Part shown: piece after piece, positions 18,634 through 27,759 of the stretch
Position numbering within the stretch: the first letter of the stretch is position 1
Layout: every line of letters starts with the position of its first letter
Origin: Flavobacterium sp.
GTDB lineage: Bacteria; Bacteroidota; Bacteroidia; Flavobacteriales; Flavobacteriaceae
Assembly (NCBI GenBank): GCA_012837155.1
Contig: CP051546.1
Span: 1,777,075 to 1,841,074 of the forward strand
Direction of reading: 5' to 3'
DNA: 64,000 nucleotides
The notes under the pieces: generated by a model
What the model was told of the DNA's origin: nothing
Database searches by the model: none
The model's input: the letters and a program-made list of their open reading frames with translations, nothing else
Program-made: the position numbers and the translations under genes

Positions 18634-18642
18634 CTAAATTTA

Positions 18643-19845
18643 TCAATCCTCATTTTCGAGGTTTTCGTTAAAAGCCGAAGGAAGTAATCTGGGAATAAAT
18701 TTAATCAAAATAGGAAGAAGCAAACTGCCTCCGGGAAGTAAAAATATTGTTAGCGAAGGAATTGTTTTGCAAATATCAAGCAATTGTTTTCGCACTTTTT
18801 TCTTTTCTTGCTCGTCTAAATCTCTTCGTGTAGAATACGCTAATAAGAGCATTAATTCCTTGCTTTGTACGATTTCTTTAGCGAGTCTGTTTTTATTGCG
18901 AGTGATTAGTTTTATTACGGTTTGAGTGGTTTGGTCGTAAAAATGCTTGACCGGATTCGAATAATTAAAATAGGGAATCTCTTTTCTGAAACGGACAATA
19001 AATTGGTTCGTTTTATAAACACTTTCAGTCACGAACTCATCAGAAATACTCATTATTTCGGCTAGTTTGTGTAAAAAATAAACTTCGTTTTTTTCGATTA
19101 TCCCATCATTCCACAATGCCATTCCGGCCATATCTATTAAGTATTTTTTTTCGAGTTCATAGGTAAAATAATCTAGTTTTAATTCGTCTAAACTTTTTAC
19201 ATTCCCTTTCGAAAATTTACTATAACGAACGGAAGATTCGAAAAGTTTGATTAGCAAATCATCGTATTTCGATTGGTCGGATTTTATTTTTAGAGCAAGA
19301 GATACAATACTTACGATGGTTTCCTCAATTTTTTTTAGGTATTTCTCGGGAATTGTCCCGTGAATTAAGTATTGGCGAAAAGCCAAAACATCAATAAAAA
19401 GCAACGCATTTGTAGCAATATGGGAAAAGTTTTTGCTAAAAACATCGACATTGGTTTGCACTCGACTATCGATTATTTTTTCTAAATTTAAAGATGGAGA
19501 ACTATTAGGTAGTACTTTTTTGAATAAGCTAAACCCTTGTGGATTCATTTCATTGTAGAAAGTGAGTGCTTTTGCTACAAATTCTTCGGGATTGTCCTCG
19601 TCTACGGTTAAACCATAAATGCCGTACAAGGTATTAAGTAATGCTACTTTAGAGATTTCGTTTTCAAGCCAACCTTTGGTGTCAATTTTTATGGGAGTGT
19701 CAAAAGAAACAATGTATCCGTAAATAAATCCTGTTTCCCTGACTTTATTGTAAAATAGATTTGAATCTACATTAGCAGAAAGTGACGAAGACTTCTGCTT
19801 TGATAAAAATTTGTCAATCCAACCGACTGCCGAAGGGTTAATCAT
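18643..19845 (-). CDS. LETM1-related protein
   Basis: 400 residues. The C-terminal segment DEQEKKKVRKQLLDICKTIPSLTIFLLPGGSLLLPI... resembles the core of LETM1-type proteins (KQLxDxxKTIPxxxxFxxPGG). A similar protein in Flavobacterium has been named LETM1-related biofilm-associated protein. The rest is helical and acidic, with one strongly hydrophobic stretch near the C-terminus (LTIFLLPGGSLLLPILIKFI), likely a single membrane helix. Function is uncertain. Confidence 0.8.
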   Translation of the reverse strand: MINPSAVGWIDKFLSKQKSSSLSANVDSNLFYNKVRETGFIYGYIVSFDTPIKIDTKGWLENEISKVALLNTLYGIYGLTVDEDNPEEFVAKALTFYNEMNPQGFSLFKKVLPNSSPSLNLEKIIDSRVQTNVDVFSKNFSHIATNALLFIDVLAFRQYLIHGTIPEKYLKKIEETIVSIVSLALKIKSDQSKYDDLLIKLFESSVRYSKFSKGNVKSLDELKLDYFTYELEKKYLIDMAGMALWNDGIIEKNEVYFLHKLAEIMSISDEFVTESVYKTNQFIVRFRKEIPYFNYSNPVKHFYDQTTQTVIKLITRNKNRLAKEIVQSKELMLLLAYSTRRDLDEQEKKKVRKQLLDICKTIPSLTIFLLPGGSLLLPILIKFIPRLLPSAFNENLENED

Positions 19846-19895
19846 TGTTATAGTTTGAAATTACAAAACTATGTTTTTTTGTGAAGATGAGGGAG

Positions 19896-20465
19896 TTATT
19901 CTCTTGATTTTTTATTTTGAGCACAAAAGGCTATGATTTGAGCTATTCTATTCGTTCGGGTTTCGGCTCTTTTGGCTTGGTTTAGCCAATAAAGGTAACT
20001 TTTTCGATAAGAAGGGCTGAAGTTTTGATAGTTTTGGAAAGCGATTTTGTTTTGCTCAAAAGCCAATTTTAAATCTTCTGGCACCTTTAAATCTTCGACA
20101 GCGTCTAGCGAATGCCAAGAACCATTTTTCTTTGCTATTTCAATTTTTGCCAAACCACTTTGATGAATAAGGTTTTGATGGAGAAGTTTTTCGACATAGG
20201 TTTTGTTAAGTTTACTCCACACGCTTTTGTCTTTTCTTGGCGAAAAAACTTGTTTTCGGCGTTCATCATCCAACTTTTTTACGGTCGAATCAATCCAGCC
20301 GTAACAAATGGCAACCTGAACAGCTTCTTCCCAGCGCATGCTTTCAAATTCGCTGTTTAGTTTGTAAAAAATTAAACAAATACCTGTTGACGTAGCATGA
20401 TTTTCGTGTAGCCACTCCCGCCATTCTTGGGCATTTTTAAAATAATGAAGCTCTTTTTTATCCAA
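19896..20465 (-). CDS. YdeI/OmpD-associated family protein
   Basis: 189 residues. The pattern W..WL...H....GI.L.F.K....F.....W.EAV..A.CYGWIDS (about 12-58), followed by SPRKDKSVWSKLNK, is characteristic of the YdeI/OmpD-associated family. The biochemical role is not known; some members are linked to antimicrobial peptide resistance. It stands alone, 50 bases upstream of the LETM1-like gene on the same strand. Confidence 0.85.
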   Translation of the reverse strand: MDKKELHYFKNAQEWREWLHENHATSTGICLIFYKLNSEFESMRWEEAVQVAICYGWIDSTVKKLDDERRKQVFSPRKDKSVWSKLNKTYVEKLLHQNLIHQSGLAKIEIAKKNGSWHSLDAVEDLKVPEDLKLAFEQNKIAFQNYQNFSPSYRKSYLYWLNQAKRAETRTNRIAQIIAFCAQNKKSRE

Positions 20466-20589
20466 ATCATTTGAGATTAAATAATAGTGAAATATTTTTA
20501 CGTTGCGAGAGGCAATTTATAATATTTTTTTATTTATTAATCAAAATGCCTCACAATTTTGTCAGGGCATTCGCTTTTAAAAATAAAAG

Positions 20590-20770
20590 TTAGCCACGAA
20601 TTACACCAATTGTCACTAATTTTTATCAAATTTGAAATTGAATTGCTCTAATTCTATCTGTTTTTTAGAATTCGTGTAATAAAAAACGGTATCGTTTTTT
20701 ACGAAAGGGTATGTAATGGCTCTCGCGCTTTGCGTTTTTCCCAACTTGTGTAAAGTGACAAGTTGAGAAA
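20590..20770. repeat. Intergenic region with palindromic repeat remnants
   Basis: The 350-base gap between the YdeI-like gene and sodC shows no gene. It holds an imperfect inverted pair (GCCACGAATTACAC near 20593, GAATTCGTGTAAT near 20670), a type of repeat I recall from flavobacterial intergenic DNA, and a small 8-bp hairpin at 20742-20765 without a T run. Confidence 0.4.
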
Positions 20771-20813
20771 AGATGCGCCTATTGAGAAAAAAAGGGTTTT
20801 GTTTTCTTCTAAA

Positions 20814-21341
20814 CTATTTTATAATAGCAGAGCAGGCCACTCGAGCACCTGAATTTCCAGAAGGTTGGGTAGTAAAATCATCGGTACCTTGATGAACAAT
20901 TAATCCTTTTCCAAGGATATTTTTTGTGGCATCTTCACAGCCAATACACCACTCGTCAGTTGTTAAGGTAATGGTTCCATTTCCTTTTTCATCTGCGGTA
21001 AAATTGCCAATATCTCCTCTGTGGTATTCGCCAACGCCCCATTGTCCATGTTTTTTGAATGTCGGATTCCAATGTCCTCCTGCCGAACTCCCATCAGCAG
21101 CCGAACAATCTGATTTTTCATGAATGTGGATTGCATGAATTCCAGGTTTTAAACCTGATAATTTTGCCACAAAAGTTACTTTACCTTTCTTTTCGATAAA
21201 AGTAGCTGTTCCAGTTACAGTACTGTTGCTTTTTGATTCGAAAACAAGAGCTAAATTTTTAGAATCGCCTGAATTACTTTTCGTTTTACATCCGATAATG
21301 ATGGCTAAAATTAGCACGATTGAGAAACTTATCTTTTTCAT
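20814..21341 (-). CDS. sodC: Cu/Zn superoxide dismutase, lipoprotein
   Basis: 175 residues. The lipobox AIIIGCKTKS predicts a lipid-anchored envelope protein. Metal ligands are visible in HAIHIHEKSDCSAADGSSAGGHWNP (copper and zinc His), HRGDIGN, and GLIVHQGTDDF, followed by the GNSGARVACS signature with the disulfide Cys. It converts superoxide to peroxide and oxygen outside the cytoplasm. It is a single gene whose 5' region contains a 34-bp direct repeat. Confidence 0.95.
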   Translation of the reverse strand: MKKISFSIVLILAIIIGCKTKSNSGDSKNLALVFESKSNSTVTGTATFIEKKGKVTFVAKLSGLKPGIHAIHIHEKSDCSAADGSSAGGHWNPTFKKHGQWGVGEYHRGDIGNFTADEKGNGTITLTTDEWCIGCEDATKNILGKGLIVHQGTDDFTTQPSGNSGARVACSAIIK

Positions 21342-21463
21342 ATTATGTTTGTTTTTATTGATTTTTATCGGTCATATGTAATTCGCATATCATCATTGGT
21401 GTTTGCGACCCAATAACGGTCATGCTCATTTCATATTATGTTTGTTTTTATTGATTTTTATCG
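21337..21463. repeat. 34-bp direct repeat upstream of sodC
   Basis: The segment starting TTCATATTATGTTTG occurs at 21337-21370 and again, identical, at 21430-21463, 93 bases apart. The first copy overlaps the sodC start codon region, so the sodC upstream region appears partly duplicated. Confidence 0.8.
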
Positions 21464-21627
21464 ATTTTATGGAATTGCTTCGCCTATTCGCTATCACTCA
21501 TTTCATAGTGTTTATTGAATTATTTTATAAAAATACTCATTAATGTAGGATATAAAAAATTAAAGTTTTCTTAAAATTCGTTATTTTCATTCCAAATTGC
21601 ATTTGTACGCTAAAAGAGAATGCAATA

Positions 21628-21677
21628 AACCCCTTGGTTGTATTCGTTTTTGATATGATAATTGCACCCAACGGGGT
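21628..21677. terminator. Possible imperfect terminator after the ClC gene
   Basis: An imperfect stem (ACCCCTTGGTTG with CACCCAACGGGGT) with a 25-base loop lies 42 bases beyond the ClC stop. The long loop and weak T run make it uncertain. I see nothing else in 21464-21718. Confidence 0.3.
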
Positions 21678-21718
21678 AAATAAATATTTTTGCATGATTA
21701 AACTTACCATATAAATTC

Positions 21719-23503
21719 TCATTCTATGGTCATAAATTTTAGCTTGGCTCGATAAGCTTCGAGTATGGTAGCTTTAGAAATGAAACCATAGTATTTCCCG
21801 TTTTTAAGAACAGGCAAAAAGGTAACTCTAGCTTTTTCAAACTTATTCATAACAGTCTCCATGTTATCGGCGGGATAAATCACATCGGTGGTTGGAGTCA
21901 TAATTTCTTTTACTAAAGTGTACTTTATTCTAAATCTATTAAAGATAATTTCTCTAATATTATTAAAATGAACAATCCCTAGCAAATGCATTTCCTTGTC
22001 TACAACGGCAAAAATAACTTGATTAGAATGTGAGATTATATCAACCAATTTTTCTAGATTTTCATCGGGAGAAACCGTCAAAAAATCGGTTTGTGTTATC
22101 GAATTTGTGTCTAATGTCGAAAGAATGTTTGTGTCTTTATTTGCCGTAAAAACATGTCCTTTTCTGACCAAAGGTTTCACATCCATAGAGTGTTTTTCGA
22201 ATCGTTTTGAGATTGCAAAACTAATAGAAGTTACAATCATAAGCGGAATCATTAAGTCGTATCCGCCAGTAATTTCGGCTATTAAGAAAATGGCGGTTAG
22301 CGGAGCGTGAAATAATCCGCTGAGAATTCCTGCCATTCCTACCATCATAAAATTGCTGATGGGTAAGTGGGTAAGTCCAGTTAGATTTAAGAATTTGGAA
22401 AATAAATACCCAGCATAAGAACCTAAAAATAAGGAAGGAGCAAAATTGCCTCCATTTCCGCCACTTCCTATCGTAATTCCCGATGCGAAAACCTTTAGCA
22501 TCATTGTAAAACCAATGAATAATAGAAGAATCCAATCATTTTTTTGATAACGGCTAAACAAAGTATTTTCTAATAATTGGCTTGGATTTTTATCAGACAA
22601 AACTTTAATACTTTCGTATCCTTCGCCAAAGAGGGAAGGGAAAATAAAGATAATGACGGCTAAAATGGAAGCACCAAAAAAGGCTTTTTTATACGGACTT
22701 AATCTAAGGCGAGAGAAAATATGTTCGACTCTTTGAAAATTTCTAGCATAATAAATTGAAACAAATCCAGTAAGTGTGCCTAGAAGAATATAATATGGAA
22801 TAAAGTGGTAGTCGAAGGACTGTTTCTGTTTGAATGATAACAAAGCAGATTCGTCTAAAGCAATTAGAGAAACCAATGTACCCGCTGCAGCAGCAATCAT
22901 GATGGGCGTAAATGCCGAAATGCTTACATCAACAAGTAATACCTCGATGGCAAATAAAACACCAGCGATTGGAGCATTGAAGGCGGCGGCAATTCCTGCT
23001 GCAACCCCACAGCCTATAAGCAATGTTCTATCTTTGTAGTTTAGTTTATACCTTTGGGCGTAATTAGAGCCAAAAGCAGCTCCGGTAATCACAATGGGAC
23101 TTTCTAGACCTGCGGAACCTCCTAAACCAACGGTAAGAGAACTCGTTAGGATTTGTGCATACATTTGTTTTTTTGGAATAATACTCGCTTTTTTGGCAAC
23201 GGCATATAAAATTTGTGAAGTTCCCTTTTCAATCGTTCCTCCCAAAACTCTTTTAATCACAAAAACAGTAAGCAAAATCCCAACAATAGGCAAAATACTA
23301 TTGATGAAACTTAATTTTAAAATCCCATTGATGTAGGTTGCAAAAGAGAAAACTTGGTGTGCAAATGTTTTTAAAATTATAACTGCAAAACCAGAACTAA
23401 TACCAACTAAAACACTAGATAAAAAAATAAATTGTTTGGGAGTGAGTATCGATTGTGACCACCCAATTATGTTTTCTAGTTTGTAAAAATATTTTTTGAG
23501 CAT
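21719..23503 (-). CDS. ClC family chloride channel/transporter with C-terminal CBS domains
   Basis: 594 residues. About ten hydrophobic segments span residues 25-430. The ion-path motifs GSAGLESP (the GxxGxE gating-glutamate motif), GIAAAFNAPIAG and GSGGNGGNFAPS are present. Residues 450-590 form a pair of CBS domains (TVSPDENLEKLVDI, IMTPTTDVIYPADNMETV), which often sense adenine nucleotides. It is an inner membrane Cl- channel or H+/Cl- exchanger. It stands alone, with no partner gene suggesting a special role. Confidence 0.93.
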   Translation of the reverse strand: MLKKYFYKLENIIGWSQSILTPKQFIFLSSVLVGISSGFAVIILKTFAHQVFSFATYINGILKLSFINSILPIVGILLTVFVIKRVLGGTIEKGTSQILYAVAKKASIIPKKQMYAQILTSSLTVGLGGSAGLESPIVITGAAFGSNYAQRYKLNYKDRTLLIGCGVAAGIAAAFNAPIAGVLFAIEVLLVDVSISAFTPIMIAAAAGTLVSLIALDESALLSFKQKQSFDYHFIPYYILLGTLTGFVSIYYARNFQRVEHIFSRLRLSPYKKAFFGASILAVIIFIFPSLFGEGYESIKVLSDKNPSQLLENTLFSRYQKNDWILLLFIGFTMMLKVFASGITIGSGGNGGNFAPSLFLGSYAGYLFSKFLNLTGLTHLPISNFMMVGMAGILSGLFHAPLTAIFLIAEITGGYDLMIPLMIVTSISFAISKRFEKHSMDVKPLVRKGHVFTANKDTNILSTLDTNSITQTDFLTVSPDENLEKLVDIISHSNQVIFAVVDKEMHLLGIVHFNNIREIIFNRFRIKYTLVKEIMTPTTDVIYPADNMETVMNKFEKARVTFLPVLKNGKYYGFISKATILEAYRAKLKFMTIE

Positions 23504-23586
23504 TTTGTGTATTTGTGAAACGCTAATTTACTATTATTTTTTGCTTTTAACTTGTATTTTTGAGCTTTTATAGAGGTTCTACTGGA

Positions 23587-23635
23587 ACGTTGATTAAACG
23601 GATTGCTATCGCAAGACACGGATAACAGTGAATTT
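23587..23635 (-). repeat. Copy of a 50-bp palindromic repeat family
   Basis: The segment starting ACGTTGATTAAACGG, with GCTATCGC in the middle, resembles the copies at 42335, 42410, 42530, 43005 and 43840. Confidence 0.6.
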
Positions 23636-23687
23636 TTCAATTGAAATATTAAAAAAATCATGAAAATTTGGCTTAATCCGAACTAAT

Positions 23688-23812
23688 AAGTGATAGCTAT
23701 GCAATAATGTCGCATTTTAAAATCTGGCAAAACGACATAAGTATTTGATTATAAATAGATTTTATCACTATTCATTCGTTTGACTTTATGACATTAAAAC
23801 TTTCGACTTACT
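23688..23812 (+). repeat. 125-bp dispersed intergenic repeat, copy A
   Basis: It begins AAGTGATAGCTATG and ends CGACTTACT. Internal inverted pairs AGTGATA/TATCACT and ATGTCG/CGACAT suggest a folded structure. Almost identical to the copy at 27414 and related to those at 33222 and 58554. Confidence 0.85.
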
Positions 23813-24245
23813 AATTTACATCATTTAGTTTATAGGATTTGTATTTTCTGATTTGAATGCGCCATTAATTCTTCAAAAAAAAGGGTAAATTCTTGTTCGA
23901 AATCAGCATAGAAAAGGTGTAATTCATTAATAGAAAACCGCATATTGGATTCGTATTTCATTCGGGTGTCCATTTTTGCCAAAATCCTTTCGATTCCCTC
24001 TATGGTTTGGTAGCTTGAGAGCCAATTGTATTCTATTAAATAAGGCATCATTTTTTGGGTTTTTGGAGTCAAATCATTATAATTATCTCTTAAGGATTGA
24101 TAAAATTTTTCCGAATAATCTTCTAATTTTTCATCGGAATAATAGCTCCAGTTTTTTGCTAAAAAATGGTCGTAAAAAATATCGACAATTATACCAGAAT
24201 AGTGGTGGTAGTTAGCGTGTAATCTTTTGGTGCTTTGTCTAAATA

Positions 24246-25724
24246 GTCAATCCTTAAATATGACACAACAAATTGATTGTTAATAACTTGTAGATAAAAA
24301 CAACTTAAAAACACTAAGTTGAATTGCCAAAAAGTGTATATTTAGGTATAAAAAAGTGGCAATATGTTAGGTAAAATAAAACCGAATTTTCAGCAAAATT
24401 TATTTCAGACTAGGCTGACAGATCTTATAAACCTTGAGCATCCTTTGGTAAAACTCGCAGGGGAGCTTGATTGGTCAAAAATGGAGTTTGAGTTCCAAAA
24501 CCTATATTCAGAGCAAGGAAGACCCTCTATTCCGATTAGAAAAATAGCAGGTTTACTGCTGTTAAAAGAGATGTTTAAAGAGAGTGATGAATCTGTAGTT
24601 GAACGTTGGATAGAAAACCCTTATTGGCAATATTTTACAGGAGAATATTTTTTTCAAAACAAGCAACCTTTTGACCCGAGTGAGTTTGTTCATTTTAGAA
24701 AGAGACTGAAAGAGAAAGGATTAGAATTTATTTTAAGTCAAACAGTAGCCTTGCATCCAGAGGCGAAAAATGAAAAGGAAGTTCAGATTGACACCACTGT
24801 TCAAGAAAAAAATATTACTTTTCCAACCGATGCCAAATTAGCTAAAAAGGTAATTGACAATTGTACAAAAATAGCTGAAAAAGAAGGAGTTAAACAAAGA
24901 CAAACTTATAAAAGGGTAGCCAAACAACATCTTCGGGATGCTTATTTTGGACATCATCCCAAACGAAAAAAGAAAGCTATAATGGCGCGAAAAAAGTTGC
25001 GAACCATTGGTAAGCGAGTCGTTCGAGAATTGGAACGCAAGTTGCCTGAAGAAATTTTAAAACAATACGAAACAGAATTTAGCAATTACAAAAAAGTACT
25101 CACTCAGGAAAGAAACAGCAAGGAAAAAATATACAGTTTACACGAACCTCAAACAGCCTGTATAGCAAAAGGGAAAGCTCATAAAGCGTATGAATTTGGA
25201 ACAAAAGTAGCGGTAACAAGAGGTCGAAAAACAGGAGTCATTACCTCAATAAAACGATTTTCAGGCAATCCTCACGATAGCAAAACCTTAGAAGAATCAT
25301 TAGCACAAAGCCAGCGAGTTAGAGAGCAAATTGGAGGTACAAGACCAACAATAGCAAGTACAGACAGAGGATTTAGAGGTGTCACACAAGTTGAAAATAC
25401 ACAAATAGTAATCCCAAAAAACACAAAAGAAAAATCAAGATACAAACAAGACGTTGCCCGAAAAAGATTTAGAGCCAGAGCGGCAATAGAACCAACAATA
25501 TCCCATTTAAAAAGAAACCACGCTTTAGGATTAAATTTCCTCAAAGGCGTGGCTGGAGATATTAATAATGCACTTTTAGCAGGTATTGGTTACAATCTAA
25601 AAATGAGGTTTAACCATATCAAAGCACAATTTATTCTTTGTCTCGAATTTTTAATGCATATTTTTGCAAATGTGTTTTTGATAAAAAATCTAAAAACTCA
25701 AAAAGTGAGTTTTTAAGGAATGAC
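24246..25724 (+). mobile_element. IS5-like insertion sequence (IS4/IS5 superfamily), 1479 bp
   Basis: Imperfect inverted ends GTCAATCCTTAAA and GTCATTCCTTAAA read inward. A 6-bp direct repeat TAAATA flanks it at 24240-24245 and 25725-25730. It holds a single transposase gene on the plus strand and lies within acpH in the opposite orientation. Exact group within the superfamily not determined. Confidence 0.85.
24364..25716 (+). CDS. IS5-like DDE transposase
   Basis: 450 residues, intact. An N-terminal DUF772-like region (ELDWSKMEFEFQNLYSEQGRPSIPIRKIAGLLLLKEM, about 27-75) precedes the DDE core: QIDTTVQEKNITFPTDAKL (about 141), ASTDRGFRG (about 336), and RAAIEPTISHLKRNHAL with the final Glu (about 380). 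A Lys/Arg-rich insert lies between. The C-terminus is hydrophobic and ends only 8 bases from the IS right end. Confidence 0.9.
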   Translation: MLGKIKPNFQQNLFQTRLTDLINLEHPLVKLAGELDWSKMEFEFQNLYSEQGRPSIPIRKIAGLLLLKEMFKESDESVVERWIENPYWQYFTGEYFFQNKQPFDPSEFVHFRKRLKEKGLEFILSQTVALHPEAKNEKEVQIDTTVQEKNITFPTDAKLAKKVIDNCTKIAEKEGVKQRQTYKRVAKQHLRDAYFGHHPKRKKKAIMARKKLRTIGKRVVRELERKLPEEILKQYETEFSNYKKVLTQERNSKEKIYSLHEPQTACIAKGKAHKAYEFGTKVAVTRGRKTGVITSIKRFSGNPHDSKTLEESLAQSQRVREQIGGTRPTIASTDRGFRGVTQVENTQIVIPKNTKEKSRYKQDVARKRFRARAAIEPTISHLKRNHALGLNFLKGVAGDINNALLAGIGYNLKMRFNHIKAQFILCLEFLMHIFANVFLIKNLKTQKVSF

Positions 25725-26017
25725 TAAATATAGGATGTGCATCGGTAAAAGTGTCAATAAAACGATGAAGTATGATTCCTTTTTGGATGTCTAAAGGGAA
25801 ATTTTCAAGGTTTTTTCCGTGAATGCCATCGGCCATAAAATTGCCAATTTTCATCAAATCATTGTCTCCAGAAAGATATATATGGGCTAAGAAATTCATA
25901 CGTCGAATCTATGAATTTTAAATGATATTTTTTGAATTTTAAATGACTTTTATAAACTGTCAATTATTATATTTGTGAGCAATTTAAAATTTATAATTTA
26001 AAATATAAAATAATACA

Positions 26018-27415
26018 ATGACTTTAATAAAATCGATATCTGGAATTCGAGGAACCATTGGAGGAAAAGTGGGAGATAACCTTACGCCAGTTGATGCAGT
26101 AAAATTTGCTTCGGCTTACGGAACTTGGCTTTTAAGCCACAAGCCACAAGCCACAAGTCAAAAGCTAAAAGTTGTTGTGGGTCGTGATGCAAGGATTTCG
26201 GGGTCGATGATTCATCATTTGGTAATAAACACTTTGATTGGTTTAGGAATTGATGTTATCGATTTAGGACTTTCGACAACGCCAACGGTTGAAGTGGCTG
26301 TTCCTTTAGAAAATGCCAATGGTGGAATTATTCTAACTGCTTCGCACAATCCTAAGCAATGGAATGCTTTAAAATTATTGAATGAAAAAGGAGAATTTTT
26401 GAATGGAGTCGAAGGAGAAAAAATTCTTCAAATTGCAGAAGCCGAAGCATTTGATTTTTCGGATGTAGATAGTTTGGGAGAAATTACTAGGAATGATGCT
26501 TATATGGATATTCATATCGATGAGGTTTTAAATTTACCGTTGGTAGCTATTGAAGCCGTAAAAGCAGCTAAATTTAAGGTCGTTGTTGATGGAGTGAATT
26601 CGTCAGGAGGGATTATTATTCCAAAATTATTGGAATTAATGGGTGTTGAAGTGGTCAAATTATATTGCGAACCCAACGGACATTTTCCTCATAATCCAGA
26701 ACCTTTAAAAGAGCATTTAACCGCTATTTCGGAACTGGTAGTCAAAGAAAAAGCCGATTTAGGAGTTGTAGTTGATCCAGATGTAGATCGTTTGGCTTTC
26801 ATTTGTGAAGACGGAGAAATGTTTGGCGAGGAATATACTTTAGTGGCTTGTGCCGATTATGTATTGAGCAAAACTCCAGGAAATACAGTTTCGAATATGT
26901 CGTCATCCCGTGCTTTGCGTGATGTAACCAACAATCATAAAGGAAATTACAGTGCCAGCGCAGTAGGCGAGGTCAACGTGGTAGAATTGATGAAAAAGAA
27001 TAATGCCATCATTGGAGGCGAAGGAAATGGCGGAATTATTTATCCTGAATTGCATTACGGACGCGATAGTTTGGTAGGAGTAGCGTTGTTTTTGACGCAT
27101 TTGGCTAACAAAAAAATGAGTGTTTCTGCTTTGCGAGCTTCGTATCCAGAATATTATATGAGCAAAAACAAAATAGAGTTGACTCCACAAATCGATGTGG
27201 ATGCGATTTTGATAGCCATGACCGAGAAATACAAAAATGAAGATATTACGACTATTGACGGCGTAAAAATTGACTTTGCCAACGAATGGGTTCATCTTAG
27301 AAAATCGAATACCGAACCCATCATTCGTATTTATACTGAAGCTCCTTCGCAACAGCAAGCCGATGCTCTAGCATTAAGAATTATTGACGAAATTAAAGCG
27401 ATTGCGGGAATTTAA
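26018..27415 (+). CDS. glmM: Phosphoglucosamine mutase (alpha-D-phosphohexomutase family)
   Basis: 465 residues, intact. ISGIRGTIGG at the start, the phosphoserine loop LTASHNPKQWN (about 107-117), the metal-binding DPDVDRLAF (about 252) and sugar-binding GEGNGGI, plus the phosphate-binding RKSNTEPIIRIYTEA near the end, are all present. It makes glucosamine-1-phosphate for UDP-GlcNAc and cell wall synthesis; a wider phosphomannomutase activity is possible. A TTAAGCCACAAGCCACAAGCCACAAG-like short tandem encodes an unusual SHKPQATSQK stretch near residue 40. Its stop codon overlaps a 125-bp repeat. Confidence 0.9.
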   Translation: MTLIKSISGIRGTIGGKVGDNLTPVDAVKFASAYGTWLLSHKPQATSQKLKVVVGRDARISGSMIHHLVINTLIGLGIDVIDLGLSTTPTVEVAVPLENANGGIILTASHNPKQWNALKLLNEKGEFLNGVEGEKILQIAEAEAFDFSDVDSLGEITRNDAYMDIHIDEVLNLPLVAIEAVKAAKFKVVVDGVNSSGGIIIPKLLELMGVEVVKLYCEPNGHFPHNPEPLKEHLTAISELVVKEKADLGVVVDPDVDRLAFICEDGEMFGEEYTLVACADYVLSKTPGNTVSNMSSSRALRDVTNNHKGNYSASAVGEVNVVELMKKNNAIIGGEGNGGIIYPELHYGRDSLVGVALFLTHLANKKMSVSALRASYPEYYMSKNKIELTPQIDVDAILIAMTEKYKNEDITTIDGVKIDFANEWVHLRKSNTEPIIRIYTEAPSQQQADALALRIIDEIKAIAGI

Positions 27416-27538
27416 GTGGTAGCTATGCAATAATGTCGCATTTTAAAATCTGGCAAAACGACATAAGTATTTGATTATAAATAGCTTTTATCACTAGGTA
27501 TTCGTTTGACTTTATGACATTAAAACTTTCGACTTACT
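27414..27538 (+). repeat. 125-bp dispersed repeat, copy B
   Basis: Nearly identical to copy A at 23688. Its first two bases are the last two of the glmM stop codon TAA. Confidence 0.85.
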
Positions 27539-27559
27539 TAAATTCGTTATTTTAGATTT

Positions 27560-27600
27560 AAAAAAACCTTTTAAAAACTCATTTTTGAAAGGGTTTTTTC
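27560..27600 (+). terminator. Terminator downstream of glmM
   Basis: An A-rich left arm (AAAAAACC) pairs with GGTTTTTT around a short loop, directly after the repeat. The remaining bases up to 27759 show no gene. Confidence 0.55.
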
Positions 27601-27759
27601 TTGCTTATTATTTTTATAAAATTCGACAAAAAAATTAGGTCTTTTAAAATAACGTACAGTAGTTGTTAGAAGATGAGAAAGTTAAAAATAGGCATAACAA
27701 AATTGGTGTTGTGGATATGCAAATAAAAAACCACAACTAGTTAAGCCACATTTTTAAAA

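Larger units (their letters stand above)
23830..25899 (-). pseudogene. acpH: Acyl carrier protein phosphodiesterase gene, split by an IS5-like element
   Basis: AcpH-type enzymes (DUF479) remove the phosphopantetheine arm from ACP. The N-terminal piece (25731-25899) reads MNFLAHIYLSGDNDLMKIGN... to DAHPIF, with the HRFID and D residues of the HD-like site. The C-terminal piece (23830-24245) continues RQSTKRLHANYHHYSG... to the stop. Removing the IS (24246-25724) and one 6-bp TAAATA duplication restores one 585-base frame (194 residues). The interruption is therefore recent and exact. No product longer than about 69 residues can be made from the N-terminal piece. Confidence 0.92.

Noticed and set aside
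20742-20765. Hairpin CAACTTGT/ACAAGTTG as the sodC terminator
   Set aside because: There is no T run on either strand and it is about 50 bases from the stop.
21540-21722. ORF of 60 residues downstream of the ClC gene
   Set aside because: It overlaps the ClC stop and the hairpin-containing spacer, shows no family features and has AT-biased composition.
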